From NCBI GenBank assembly GCA_016647705.1, contig CM028327.1, forward strand, positions 6,147,726 to 6,211,725: DNA of 64,000 nucleotides. Direction: 5' to 3'. Positions 11,040-23,400 of this stretch are shown here, piece after piece. The notes under the pieces are model-generated. The model saw only the letters and a program-made list of their open reading frames with translations. It did no database searches and was not told the DNA's origin. The DNA is from Eucommia ulmoides. Lineage: Eukaryota > Streptophyta > Magnoliopsida > Garryales > Eucommiaceae. Within the stretch, counting starts at the first letter, position 1; each line of letters begins with the position of its first letter. Position numbers and translations under genes: made by a program.

Positions 11040-11985
11040 ACATTGATACAACATTTTTGAAAAGTAGTGAACATTCACTTTAATGGAACATACATTAAGA
11101 ATAAGAATACATTACCATTCCGAAAACACCAATGCACGTGATTTGGATTTTAATGTACACTAGATTCAAAATTGAATAGATTCCATTCATACTGAATATT
11201 CATTAACACGTTGCTGATTTTTACCATGCAATAAGACTGAACATATTACTATTTTTCATAACATTTACTTGGAAATAGTGAATATTCATCGCAACATTTA
11301 CTTAGAAATAATAAATATTCACTAATGATGAATCGTTATTTAGGGTTCATTGTATTTAACATAAACATTCGCTAATTTATGTTTTATTGTATTTAACATG
11401 AACATTCATTAATTCTAAATCTCATAATTAGTTAACATTTACTTAAAATCATACACATTCTACTTGTTAGTAAATATTTACTAATGAAACGTTACGTGAT
11501 CTCATGTTACTATTCAACCCGCATTGAACATTCACTAATGAAACATTATGTAATCTCATGGTACTATTTAACCCATAGTAAACATTCACTATTTTAAAGT
11601 GAAATTGGTTTTAGCATGTCACCGTTTCAAATTCAAAGAGCTTCTAATCATAATGAACATTCAATAATACGGTGAGACATTGATTTTTCGTAAGTAGTGA
11701 ACATTTACTAACAATGAACTATTGGTTAAACATTTACTTAAAATCATACAGATTCTTCATATTAATAAACGTTTACTAAGCAAAAGGTGAAATGACTATT
11801 CACTAACTCCCATAATATGTTTAAATATTCACTAACATTTTAACAAATTTCATTTACGGTGCATACTTACTAATACGTTTAGAAAGTGAAATTTACTAAA
11901 CAAAAGGTGATAGTGAATATTCACTAATCCCTAATAGCACATTGCTGTCATTACACATATAATTGTTAGTGAACATTCACTAATC
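11040..11985. repeat. Cluster of degenerate AACATTCACTAAT motifs
   Basis: Variants of (T/G)AACATTCACTAAT or TGAATATTCACTAA recur many times over about 0.9 kb with irregular spacing. There is no open frame and no clean period, so it is not a simple satellite. I do not recognise the family. Confidence 0.6.
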
Positions 11986-12024
11986 CCACATACCATATTA
12001 CTATCCTAAGAAAAGAAAAGCGTC

Positions 12025-12733
12025 AGGGCATGTTTGATAAAAAAAAATTAAGTGTTTAAAACTGATTATAATAAGTATTTAATTAATTAAATTTGTTTTG
12101 ATAAATGTAATTAATATCACTTAATTAATTAAGTTAACTTAAAAATTAAGTCAAAATATGAGTAAAAAAATAAGTCAAGATCTCTTCACTTATTTCATTT
12201 TACTTAATGCACTCCATTATTTTCCATTTAAAAAAATTATATTTTGGCCATTTTACCCTTGATCCCTTATGAGCGTTTAATTAGAGTTAAGATTAATGAG
12301 AATTAGATTAATTTTGAATTATTTTATGATTTTAATTTTATTTTATATTTAAATTATTGTTATAATTTAATTTAAGCAATCAAATTACATAACAAAATAC
12401 ATAATATTTACATATTTTTTGGTTAATTTCTATTTTTAATTTTAATATAATTTTTTTAAAAAAAAATGGCACTCTGATTTTATTATTTTGTTCTCAATTT
12501 TTATTTTTATTTTCACATTATCTTGATTCAAAAGTAATTATGTAAATTAAATAATTTTCAGCATATAAATTTTGCACTTATCAAATAAATAAATAAAAAA
12601 TTCAACACTTGAATTTTCAGCACAATTTTATCAAACAACTTTCTTAAATTTTCAGCACTTAAAATTTCAACATTTAATTTTCAGAACATAAATTTTCAAC
12701 ACTTAAAAATTAAATCGTTATCAAATAAGCCCT
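12025..12733. mobile_element. hAT-like MITE, about 710 bp
   Basis: The left end AGGGCATGTTTGATAA and right end TTATCAAATAAGCCCT are inverted. The inside is AT-rich and repeats words such as TTTTCAGCACTTAA. No clear 8-bp target duplication is visible. Confidence 0.5.
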
Positions 12734-12849
12734 TAGTCTTAAAGTTCATTTTCTTACAGTTAGGTTCATCTTCGTTATTATTTATCATTATTTTTTTATA
12801 GATAAAATATAGTGTTTGTTAATTTCAATTTATAATTATGACTAAATTT

Positions 12850-12884
12850 AAAACTAGTACCTTTGGGTACGGGTACACGCTAGT
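12850..12884 (+). mobile_element. Helitron-like 3' terminus
   Basis: GTACCTTTGGGTAC can form a 5-bp stem, followed by GGGTACACG and CTAG at 12880-12883, then T. That order (hairpin, short spacer, CTAG, T) fits a Helitron end. A second CTAG at 12854-12857 makes a minus-strand reading possible too. The body of the element is not delimited. Confidence 0.4.
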
Positions 12885-13619
12885 ATAGATATAAATCACA
12901 AAATAAAGAGAGAAAAATATGATAATGAAACTTGAGTTGTTTTGAATTGAAAGATTAAAAAAAAAAAACGTTTGAAAAAATAATTAAGAGAGAAATGGAG
13001 GATTTGAGTAATTGTTCATTGAAGATGGAGCCAATGAAAAGAATGAGCCATACCTATTTTGAAGATCTCTCTTAAAAATACATTTAAAAAATATATCCAA
13101 AAAATTTATACAAGGTTGTTTCTTATTTTTAAATCTTATAGCTAATAATGTCTCTTAAAAGTATCTTTTGAAAATATATTTTTCTATTTTTTTTTTTTTA
13201 CATGGATCACAATAAAAAAAAAAATGGAGTGGTAGAATTTGAGTTATTTTAATTTAATTTTTATTTTTATTTTTTTAAAAAAAAAGTGGGGTTTGGAAAG
13301 TATAAAGGTTAGGCATTTATCCATAAAAAATAGTTAAGACTTGAGAGAGAATTGAAAGTTGCGATGAATGAAAAAGCGAGACAAGACATATTATTTTTTA
13401 AAATTGTTCCTTATAATACGTAAACAGAGTATATAATTAAAATATCTCTGAAAAATATAAAATGAACTGTTTCATAATATGGATTCGAATATTAGTTGAG
13501 ATAAATTGGTAACATTAATAAAAAATAAAAATAGAGGAATGTAAAAGGAACATTTTTGTACAAAATTTGAGGCAAATTTTGCTTCTTTTTTTAGTACATG
13601 GCAATTTAAAGAAAAATAG
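12885..13619. other. AT-rich intergenic DNA
   Basis: Long A and T runs and no coding content. Nothing recognisable apart from the Helitron-like end just before it. Confidence 0.4.
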
Positions 13620-16095
13620 TAAGGGCACCTAACGAAAGTCTCAATTTCCATTTCTGCCTAAACATACATTTTCGTATCTTGTCTTCGGGTGTGACTCCAT
13701 CATCTTCATTTCAATGTTGTTGTCTGCTCCTTTCTTGGCCAAAAAGTTTGCGCACTTGTTTCCCTCTCGAGACGTGTATTGGAGAACGTAGTTGTTATCG
13801 CTAAGGAACTTTTTGCAGTCTTTGACCCACGATTTATACTGGTGCAACTCGGGTCAATCATAAAAAATGAGGGAGATTGCTTCCGGGGAGTTAATTTCAA
13901 CGACCACTCTCAATAGGTCTCTGAACGACGCAATTTGAATGCCCATGTGTATGCTTTTTAATTTTTCTTCAAATGTTGTGTAGTCTGGCAAGTACCCAAA
14001 GTAGCCGACAATCCATGATCCAAGATTATCTCTGATGAGATCTCTAATTCCTCCTTTTCCGGGATTTTTCCTAGCATTCCCATCCGGATTGAGTTTGTAG
14101 AAACCTGCAAGAAGGGGAAGCCAGTTAATTCGGAGATTGTAAGGATTGTCATCCTTTGGGTTTTTGGGAAGAAAGGTTTCCTTTAGGTCTTTTGAAAATT
14201 GAGATATTTTGAAAACGGTAATCGTGGGATTTTGGGTTGCACCCTCAATCACCCTTTCTTCCTTTCTTTCCAAATGTTGACAATAAACAGATAAATTTTC
14301 TTTAGGATTTCGATTGCTCCCTTTCAATTATTTCCTTATCCAGTCAAGAAGTTTCTAGTTTAGTTTTTCTTGGGGGTGGTTTTTGTCCATGTATTTAGTC
14401 CATATAAGAATGGCTTTGGGACATTTATGTAGAGCATGATCCGTACATTCAATTGAAGTATGGAACCTTCAACACAAAGGTGAAACATCATTGAACCTTT
14501 CGGCCCTCAGCTTGTTCGTCAACAGTCTTCTACGGTGGATAAGCCATAAGAAGAATTTAATATTGGAAAAAATACATTTTAAACCCTTTAACTATTGACA
14601 CGTTTTTATATAGTCTAATAAGTTTTTTCGTTTTAGTTTAAACCTTCTAAGTATGCACTCAATTTTAAATGGTCCTTCTGTTACATTTCCCATCTAGTCT
14701 AACAAAATGAGAGGTAAAATAGTTTTTTACTATTTTTTTTCTTCTTCTTTTCTTTGCTTTTTCTTTTCTTTTTTCTTTTTCGTCTTCACCCCTCTCTTTC
14801 TCCCCCTACTCAACTCTCTCTCTCTCTCTCTTCTTCTCTCCTCTTCCCCTCTCTTTCCCCGCCGAAAGTCACCCCTGTTACGGGGGGTGAACCGCCTCCG
14901 CAATGGGGGTGGTTTCCAGTAAGGAGGAAGACAGAGAGAGAGAGAGAGAAGTGAAGAAGAAAAAAAGAAAAAAAAAACAAAGAAAATAAAAAAATAGTAA
15001 AAGACCATTTTACTCCTAATTTCTGTTAGATTTGATAGAAATGTAACAGAATAACCATTTAAAATTGAGTGCATATTTAGAGGGTTTAAATTGAAACGAA
15101 AAAATTTATTGGACTATAAAAAAACGTGTCAATAGTTAGAGAGTTTAAAATGTATTTTTTCCTTTAATATTTTGTGTAACTTTCAGCTACTAGTTCCTAT
15201 TTTATTTTGACATTCCGCTAGTCACCTCAAGGGCCATGGCAATCCTGTAAGCCGAGTTGGTAGAGAATTTCCCAAAGAACTCCGGGGACCAAATTGGGAC
15301 ATTCTCACATGGGGGTTTAGGAGGGTCCATGCAGATGATTGAATTAAGTTGGTACTTCATCAAGAGATGTAGGATAGGAAGGAGGAACCAGTTTCTGGAG
15401 TCATCGATGACGTCCGAAACTTTCATATCAAAATTGTTTTGCAAACTAGCATTTCCTAGGGGGGCCATTACTATACCACCAATCAGTCCAAAGATTAATG
15501 GATGTGTCATTCCATACCCTCCATTTACTTCCTTCAGTTAGAAGGTTTCTAGCTTTGAAAATGCCTCTCCATAAATGAGAGCTTCCTGGTTTTTTAATCC
15601 AGGAGTTGAGGGTTGCCTTAAATATTATATTTGTTTTTGACAATATCGATTTAGAGGTTATCTTGGTTAGAAGTTAATTTCCAGTCATATTTTGCCATGT
15701 AAGCTTCATTAGTAACTCTAGTCTCTCTTATTCCAAGACCTCCCATATTTTTCGTGTTGCAAGCAGTTGCTCAATTAATAAGATGGTATTTTCTTTGGTT
15801 TTTCTGATTCTTCCCACAAAAATTTTGTAATAGTTTTGTCAATATCATCACAAAGTTTAAGGGGGAAAGAATTAACTTGCATTGTATAATTTGGAATGGT
15901 TGATCAAACAAATTTCACGAGGATTGCCCTCCCAAGTAGGGGAAAGTTCTTCATTTTCCAACCAATTAGTCTTTTTGAGAAATTTTTTTCATTACATAGC
16001 TAAATTTCTTTCTGTTAAATCTGTTATGGATGAGAGGGACTCCCAGATATTAGCCCAGGTCATCAATTAATTTAATTTCCAACTTTCTGCTTATG
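13620..16095 (-). mobile_element. L1-type LINE 3' fragment, split by a MITE
   Basis: Minus-strand frames show the plant L1 C-terminal part: reverse-transcriptase tail near 15600-15760 (GGLGIRETRVTNEAYMAKY), a zinc-binding segment near 15200-15500, and after the MITE at 14565-15162 an RNase H domain at 13640-14330 with LNPDGNARKNPGKGGIRDLI, SWIVGYFGYLPDYT and a CANFLAKKGADNN tail. The usual RNase H start reads NTDGA; here NPDGN has a proline before the catalytic aspartate. There are frameshifts and stops, and the 5' part is missing: the copia fragment at 16100-18270 abuts it. Confidence 0.8.
14565..15162. mobile_element. Mutator-type MITE with exact 9-bp target duplication, in L1
   Basis: 598 bp. 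Terminal inverted repeats of roughly 150 bp run from GGAAAAAATACATTTTAAAC inward. They are followed by CT-rich (left) and GA-rich (right) arms and a GC-rich centre (CACCCC...GGGGGTG). TTTAATATT occurs at both 14556-14564 and 15163-15171, an exact 9-bp duplication typical of Mutator-type insertion. Same family as 45899-46755. Confidence 0.88.
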
Positions 16096-16099
16096 TTAC

Positions 16100-18270
16100 G
16101 AGCCTAATTTTTAGGTATGTTTGGTGAGACAAATATGGCTAACTGACATATTTGATCCATTGGCAGTGTGAATAGTAGGTGCATGCTCATCACAAATTTT
16201 AGGAAAAAAAATAGAGGTATTAGATGTCATGTAATTGCAACAGGCAGAATCAAAATACTATTGCGATGTCCCTAGTGTAGCTGACATGACTATATTGTTA
16301 CTAGTTTTAGATAGAGCCTCGGTAAGCACGGTGCAGAAACCACTCCAATCAAGTAGAGAGTTTGATAAAGTTGGGACAACATCAGTAGCTGCAACGGCAA
16401 CGTTCTTTGGCTTGGGATAAAACTGATTACAAGAGCCTTGAGAGTGAGACTGATTCCGTTTGATTGATTTCCAGATGATGATGCTGGAAGTTTAAGGCAA
16501 TCTACAAGATAGTGACCTGACTCTCTACATACCTTATACACGCGAGAAGGACATTTGAGCAATTCATGCCCTTATGAATGGCAATACCTGCAGTATAAGG
16601 GCTTCTAAGATGAGTTTGGCTTGGCAGCTGGTGTGGCAAGGGCAACTGGTGCATTTGTATTTAATCCTTGTAACGTTGCAAGACGTGTTTTCTTGCTGAG
16701 TAGATTCGAATTAACATCGTTTAGGGAATATATCTTGCCTCGGTGTAGGATTGAAGCTCATACAGGCTCAAATTCGTCCCTCAAGACCATCAAGAATTGC
16801 ATAATGCACGTCTTATTTTGGTAGTTTGTCTGAATAGTGGCGTCTTTTGTGCATTTCCAAATTGGCTTAGTGATAGCCAACCGTTCCCACACGACAGTCG
16901 TTTGAGATAGAAAACTGTTGATAGTTTGCCGAGATTCTTGACGCATACTGTAGAGAGTAGAAAGGAGGTGATACTGATGTAATATGTCTGCCTTAGTGTA
17001 GCAGTGCTGGAGAAGATTCCAAGTTTCTTTAGTTGTCTAGAGTCTACCAAATTAGATTATGATAGATGGGATGATAGTGATCTGATGGTTTTTGCTATCC
17101 TATTCCTCTAAACGGTCAGTATATCCTGCAACATCTTTGTTCGTTATTCTTCTTGGATTTAGTAATTTCTCTAGTTACGAAACGGAACAATTTTCGCCCA
17201 CAGATGAAACTAGACATCTTTTGAGCCTACACGACATAATTGGATTCATCTAAAATAGTAGTGATAACCTGAGATAAGTCTAAGTTAGCCATAGGTACAA
17301 ATAATGGGGTGAACCGATGTAGAAACCACATGAATATAAAATGAAGTATATTTTGTGAGCTTCAAATCACAAAACAGAGTCCGAAAACAAAATCAAACAT
17401 CCAAAAACCCCAGGAATCGGTAGGACTTTGCAGAAAATCGGTCTAAAAAGACCTAAATCGGTCCAAATAAGAGTACCTCTAAGAACTGTTGACGTGGCAA
17501 ATAGGCTAACTGGGCGCTGATGTGGCAGAGTCAACGACTGTCGTGGCAGTTAAACAGGCTAACATGGCACTAGCGTGGCGTTGACTGGGCACTGAATGGG
17601 CAGGGATTAGGGCTGACGTGGCAGTAAGAATCACTGAATAGTAGTGGTGGCGCATAGATCTAGCGCGAGAAATGGTTGTGAGCTGTTACTCGCGTATAGA
17701 GGCACATGCTAGCTCGGATCGGGGCACTGTTGGTGGATTTGGAATCGTCTCGTCAAGACGGTTCTGATGTTATGGCTGTTGATGAATTTTGAGCACCGAT
17801 TGTTGCTGTAGAGCCCAAAATCCCAAAATCCAGGACAGCTGGTGGTGGTGTTACTACTTTGGTTTGGCAGCACGCGGGAGCGCGTGGTGTGTCCGGTGGT
17901 GGTAGTTTTAATGGTGTTGTGCTCGTCTCTTCAAGACGAAGATTGTGATATGATGAAAATTGATACCAGAGTAGTGGTGAGGCCGTAGCAGTCACAAATA
18001 CCACAGTAGAAAAATGGCGGTAGAAGAATTTGAGAGGATTAGGGTTTCGAAATTTTTAACAGGAACAGAACTAGGAAACATTGACTTTGATACCATGTTA
18101 GAATAATTAAGAAGTGAAATGGTGATCATGGAACGATTATATTAATATTAAAAAAAATGGTGTACTTTACAGAGATATATAATAAGAGTATTTATAGGAA
18201 AAACGAGAAACTCTAGAGTTAGGGTTTGGCCTAACGGATCAAGTGAGTCAAGCCCATATATTACATTACC
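16100..18270 (-). mobile_element. Ty1/copia fossil, 5' part (LTR plus gag)
   Basis: Broken LTR retrotransposon remnant. The LTR lies at 18096 to about 18270 and a tRNA-Met-type primer site at 18085-18095 (TGGTATCAAAG on the minus strand). A leader and a gag region with a zinc-knuckle-like segment follow. The rest of the element is absent; it abuts the L1 fragment near 16100. It is the same family as the copia element at 30767-36348. Many breaks; old. Confidence 0.75.
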
Positions 18271-18745
18271 ACATCATCTTATGTTTTACTCCTATCCCTT
18301 CTTAGGTTCTGGATAAAACTCTAGGAACGATGCTTGAGACACTCTTCTCTATGCTCCTTACAGTCATCCATACTTTCTCTATTATCTGAAAAGCCTCCAT
18401 GATTTGGCAAACCTCATCCTCCTATTCCAAAAAGAGGGATAAGGTGTTTTTGAGAATGAGAGAGTTGGTTGGCCCTTCCATAGACAACCTTGAGATTAAG
18501 GTTATCGTCTGGTGGCTTTCTGGATAGAAAGGGTTGTTGATTACTCTTTTGATAGTTTGAGAGCTTAGATGGGGATGAAAGTGGGAGACATGAGTGGGTT
18601 TCCACCAAATGGGGCTACTTGTGAATATCGAAGGTGGGGTTGAGTTTGATTTTTGAGCAACAAGAAGATTTTGGGAAGATTTTCTACCCTGGAATTTCGA
18701 ATCTCGAGATTCAGTAATGGTCGTTGGATTAGAGAGGGTATGATT
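18271..18745. other. Unassigned flank of the copia fragment
   Basis: A minus-strand open frame at 18414-18608 has some coding look (KLSNYQKSNQQPFLSRKP) but no family I recognise. It may be the 5' part of a LINE. Confidence 0.3.
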
Positions 18746-18772
18746 TTAGTTATGCCCGCGCTACGCGCGTCA
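18746..18772 (-). mobile_element. Possible Helitron 3' end (minus strand)
   Basis: On the minus strand: GACGCGCGTAGCGCGGGCAT then AACTAA. A GC-rich hairpin followed by CTRR resembles plant Helitron ends. The final base is A rather than the usual G and no partner 5' end was found. Confidence 0.35.
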
Positions 18773-19500
18773 ATTATTTACAGAGTTTAATTTATTTTTA
18801 ATGCATATGATTTGTTAATTTAATTTGAATTGTTTATTTTATCAATGTATAATTTAAGTAAATTATAATCTAAATATATCTATTTAAATTTTATTAACGT
18901 ATTAAATGTATTTTATTAAATTATATATTAATTCAACTATATGTAAATAGTATATATGTTTTTGTCAAATTCACAAAAAGATAAAGAAATTTATGTTCTT
19001 GTTCACCATTCATTCTCAAACATAGCTCCAGTTTCAGTATATAACATTAAATTTTCATCTATATATTTCGATTAGGCCTTTGATAATAAAGTGATAGATA
19101 GTGGACATTTATCACATTAAATGATCAAATATAAATCATCACATTCTCACTTTAGTTGACATTTAAATCATTATTATTGAGCTGCATTCTCTTTGCCGTT
19201 TTCTTAATGAAAGCAACAAATTATAAACTTGTGGTCCAAACCACAACCACCAGCCTTCCTATTGGTTGGATGAGTAAATGCCTCCACACCCATCATCTTC
19301 CATTTACTCATGTTTCTATTCTTAAATTTTTGTTTCTACTCTAAAAAAAAAATAGGAGAACAAAAAGTCAAATATAAGAGAATAAAAAATTTGTTCCTGT
19401 TCTGTTCTTTAAATTCTAGTTTAAATTTGCGAGAGCAAAACATGATTGTTCTTTAATGAAAAATGTGATTGACATATTTAAATCTGAACTATTAGAAAAT
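18773..19500. other. AT-rich intergenic DNA
   Basis: Nothing recognisable; a short open frame at 19156-19344 has no known similarity. Confidence 0.35.
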
Positions 19501-20055
19501 AACTAGATTGTAATTAAATCGAGCCGAGTATCAAGTGTTTAAACTTAGTTCATTTATTTTTTTTACTATTCGAATTCGAACTAAGTTCGAAACGAGCCTG
19601 AACTTTGTGTTCTTGGTTCATTTAATTATTTATAATTATTTCTTGAATTTTATATACAAAATTCAAATATTTAATTTATTAATTAATCAAAATATAAAAA
19701 TTATAAACAATCAATATAAATCTACAAATAATCAAATTAAATAGCTTAAATGAATATTTATAAAATTAAAATTTAATTGCATTAAGCTTTGGAGCAATTT
19801 AATATATAATATTGTACTATTAAAGAAATCCAAGAGTCTATTTTTTTTTTTTTCATACTAAAAATATAATAAATTGTCTTAATTTTTATATTGTTTGAGT
19901 TGTCCACGAACATTAACAAACCGAGCTCAAACACATGATGTTCATTTTTTTAATAAACAAGCTTAAAAACAAATTTAAGCGTTGTTCATTTATTAAATGA
20001 ACAAACTATTATTGAACTGAACTCACAAATGGCTTGATTCGTCTACAACCCTAGG
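19500..20055. repeat. Dispersed GAGCCGAG / CTCGGCTCGTTTACAACCC-type repeat
   Basis: It begins near ATCGAGCCGAGTATC and ends near GTCTACAACCCTAGG, with degenerate inverted words for 'aacgagctcaaac'. Relatives occur at 43565-44140 and 56240-56810. It looks like a non-autonomous DNA transposon family common in plants. Confidence 0.45.
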
Positions 20056-20468
20056 AGCAAGTACTGCCGAAAATAATACAAGGCTATAAAACACAATTCG
20101 GTGAAATTACATGGGCCAATGTGTAATCAACCCAAAAAAATGATACTTTGTTATAGTTGCATTTATTTAAAAATGTCACTAAAATAGTAATATTTTAGTT
20201 TCATTTTGAAATAAAGGCCATTAAAATTTCAATTATAGTAACATCCCCAGCATCTAATTCTACAAATCACCCCTTCATTTTGTACAACTGACTTCAGAAA
20301 ACCACATTTCACAAGCAAATGACAGTTTTCATTTTTAACTTCCCCCCCCAACCCCAAAAAAAAAAAGAAAAAAAAAAAATTACCCATCACTGCAAGAATG
20401 GTAACAATAGGGAAAAAAAAATTATAGAGGGCAAAGCCTGCTTTTTTAGAAAAAACCGTGAAGAAAAT

Positions 20469-23400
20469 TCATGCTCCACCGGCCGTATCCATGTCTGAAA
20501 TTCCATCGATACCTTTGAAAAGAACACGTAATTTCCTCAAAGAAGACTGTTTCTTGTCACCCTTACCAGCCATGCCAGTGACGTGAACAACGTCCTTAAG
20601 GGTTTTGTCCATAAGCTCAAATAACGGTTGGTCTAGGTTTGCTCGGGTCATTTCTTCAAGTACTGGAGGCGCCTGCATGTACAGATTCTTCCCCTGGTGT
20701 GTAACACTTGCTTTTGATAGCATCAGTTTTGGGTGATCTTCCAGCAGATCGATGAACTGTTATAATTGAAATAGGTTTAGGGTTAAATTTGGAAGAAAAT
20801 GGTTGTTTAAGTGCCCGTTTGGCGTACCATTTGAACATGCAAACCCGTAGTTTGAAAATAATAATAATTAAAAATAAAAAATTTAGATGGCTTCGTACCA
20901 TGGATGGAAGTATGAAATCTAGCTTGAAGCATCTAAAAGCAGTTATATCCAGGAAGGAAAACCATACCAGGAAACTATTCTTAATAAATTTTTCAATTTT
21001 TTTTTATTTTTTTTTATTTTTGGTTTTATGATAAGATGTGTCCGAGCCAACTTACGCGCACTTCAACTAATCACCTCACAGGACGATCTTAAGGGCGCAC
21101 TCTCCCACATCGGCCTGATGCATTCAGGATTAAGTTCAAGATTTAACTTCCCCAACAATGTCCTAGATGTATTTTCATTTTAAAATAATAACAAATAAAT
21201 TTATATTTTTAAAAATGGAAGTCGGTTAGGGTGCTATTGGAAGCTCTTTTTTTAATAAATAAAAAAAAAGACACCATTCTGACTTTTGAATTATTTATCA
21301 GAGTGAAATAATGAAAGACTGTAAGGAACTTGATAATGGCTGAGGAGTCCAATTTTAGGGTCTAGTAATAGTCTTAATTATACTATCCTTGGTTTGTAAG
21401 TGAATTATTTACCGGGGTTTAATTAAAAAAAATTATATATTTTTTTTCATTTTGGGATAATTTATAAATAGGTCTAATTGATATTACAATTATTAGAACT
21501 AATTGTGAATATTGATAACTAAGGGCCTGTTTGTTTGTCCTTCAATTCACAAGTTGTATTATTTTTTTAATTAATCTAAAAATTAAAAACACTTAAATTA
21601 GTTAGCTAATCACTTTAGTTCTAACCCAAATGCTATTTTCTCATATAATTATAGTTAAAATATAGCTTAAGAATTTAGCTAGAGTAAAACAAGATGTGAA
21701 TTCGGTAAATGGAGAAATCAACAAATCAGTTCACCGAAAATAAGATAGTTCATAAAATAGAATAATTTAGACAATCAAACAGGGCCTACGAAAATAATAA
21801 ATTTAAAACATTAGAGAAAAGAAAACATACCTTTCTTAAAGTAACTGAATGATCAAGCTCAATAAGAACACCAGGACCGCAAACAAGACAGTCCTTGTCC
21901 TTGACAAACTCGGTTACCTTTGTGTGAAGACCTGCAACACCATTATACCTGCAATGGGGTTCCGAATACTAAAACTATTCAATATCTTCCATACAATCGA
22001 TGGATTATAGGGATTAAGACTAGCAAGTAGAACTCACGTCAAGTAGTTTGATAGTGTTTTACTGCATCCAGAAACAAGCTTCAAGGTTTCCAGAGCGCAT
22101 GCGGCAGAGATTATCGCATTGGTCGAAGCTATGGCTGGTATGATATTTTTCACCACCCCCTGTATATAGAACAACAGACCAATTATTCAGGTTAAGATCA
22201 CAATCTTTTGTAATTACATATTTTCAATAGAACCCAATATAATGAACAAAACAACAAAGGTACGTTTGGGAGCACGGAATTGAGGCCACGGACACTTGTA
22301 AATTTTTAAGACTTTTAAATGCGTTCATTTTTAATTCCAACTCCAAGGCTCCAATTCCATGCAACCAACCACTACCTAAGAAAACAACAAAGTCAAGAAA
22401 AACACTAAGGTAGCATGTGGGAGCACGAAATTGATGCCATGGACACATGTTATTTTTTTTATTTTCCCATGCTTTCATTTTTAATTCCAATTCCAAGGCT
22501 CCAATTCCATGCAACCAAGCACTACATAAGGGCCTGTTCAATAAAATTGATAGCGGACAAGTGCTGAATTTTGAGTGTTGAAATTATAACTCCTAAATTT
22601 ATTAAGTGTTGAATGTATTAAATACTTGTTTCTTTAGTACTTTCAGCCTAAAAAACAAGTTTTCGTCTCCAAAATAATGTTTACAAGTACATCTCTCTCT
22701 CTCTCTCTCTACAAAAATAGCTTTTTTCTCAAGATTTCATAGTCATGATGTTTAATGGTGGTTGACTAATTGTGATACATAGATCTTTGATGATTTCCGA
22801 CACACATCTCACACATCACTTAAAATTTTAAATTATATATTTTGTGATATTAAGTGATTAATTCATTTTATTATTAAAGACACTCAATTTGACAAGTGCT
22901 TCATGCATTTAGTTTTAAGTGTGTAATTATGTTATCAGACGGCCCTAAGAAAGATAAAATAAAAAATTAATAAACTCGGTATATTTCATTGCTGCTCCTA
23001 GAAAATATCTTTACCTGAGTCAAGGAATATGTAACTCCTGGAATGCCAAAAAGTTCAGCTCTTTTGACAGCCTAGAGGGATAAGAAAAATAAACCGATAA
23101 GTAAATAAAATTATCTATGTTGAAAACACTTCAAACGGATATCGAAAGAAAGGCCCAACATTGATGTGGGATTCAACAGGCCCCCTCACGCGCAGGGTGA
23201 ATTTTTTGACAAATTGCGTCTAACGGATATCGAGGGACCAACATCGATGTGGGAAACTCTGATACCATGTAGAAATCCAATGAGCCTCATTCACTCTCGA
23301 AAGACGCCTTGTAAAATGAGGATTACAATAGGTTTTATATATAGCTCAGGATCAGGTAACACAAGCATGTGGAATTCAACAATCTAAACTCAAACAAAAT

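Noticed and set aside
12016-12740. Candidate CRISPR-like or regular repeat array
   Set aside because: Repeated TTTTCAGCACTTAA words are subterminal repeats of a MITE; spacing is irregular and this is plant DNA.
14707-15074. Open frames rich in Phe/Leu/Ser or Lys/Glu/Arg
   Set aside because: Translations of CT and GA tracts in the MITE arms.
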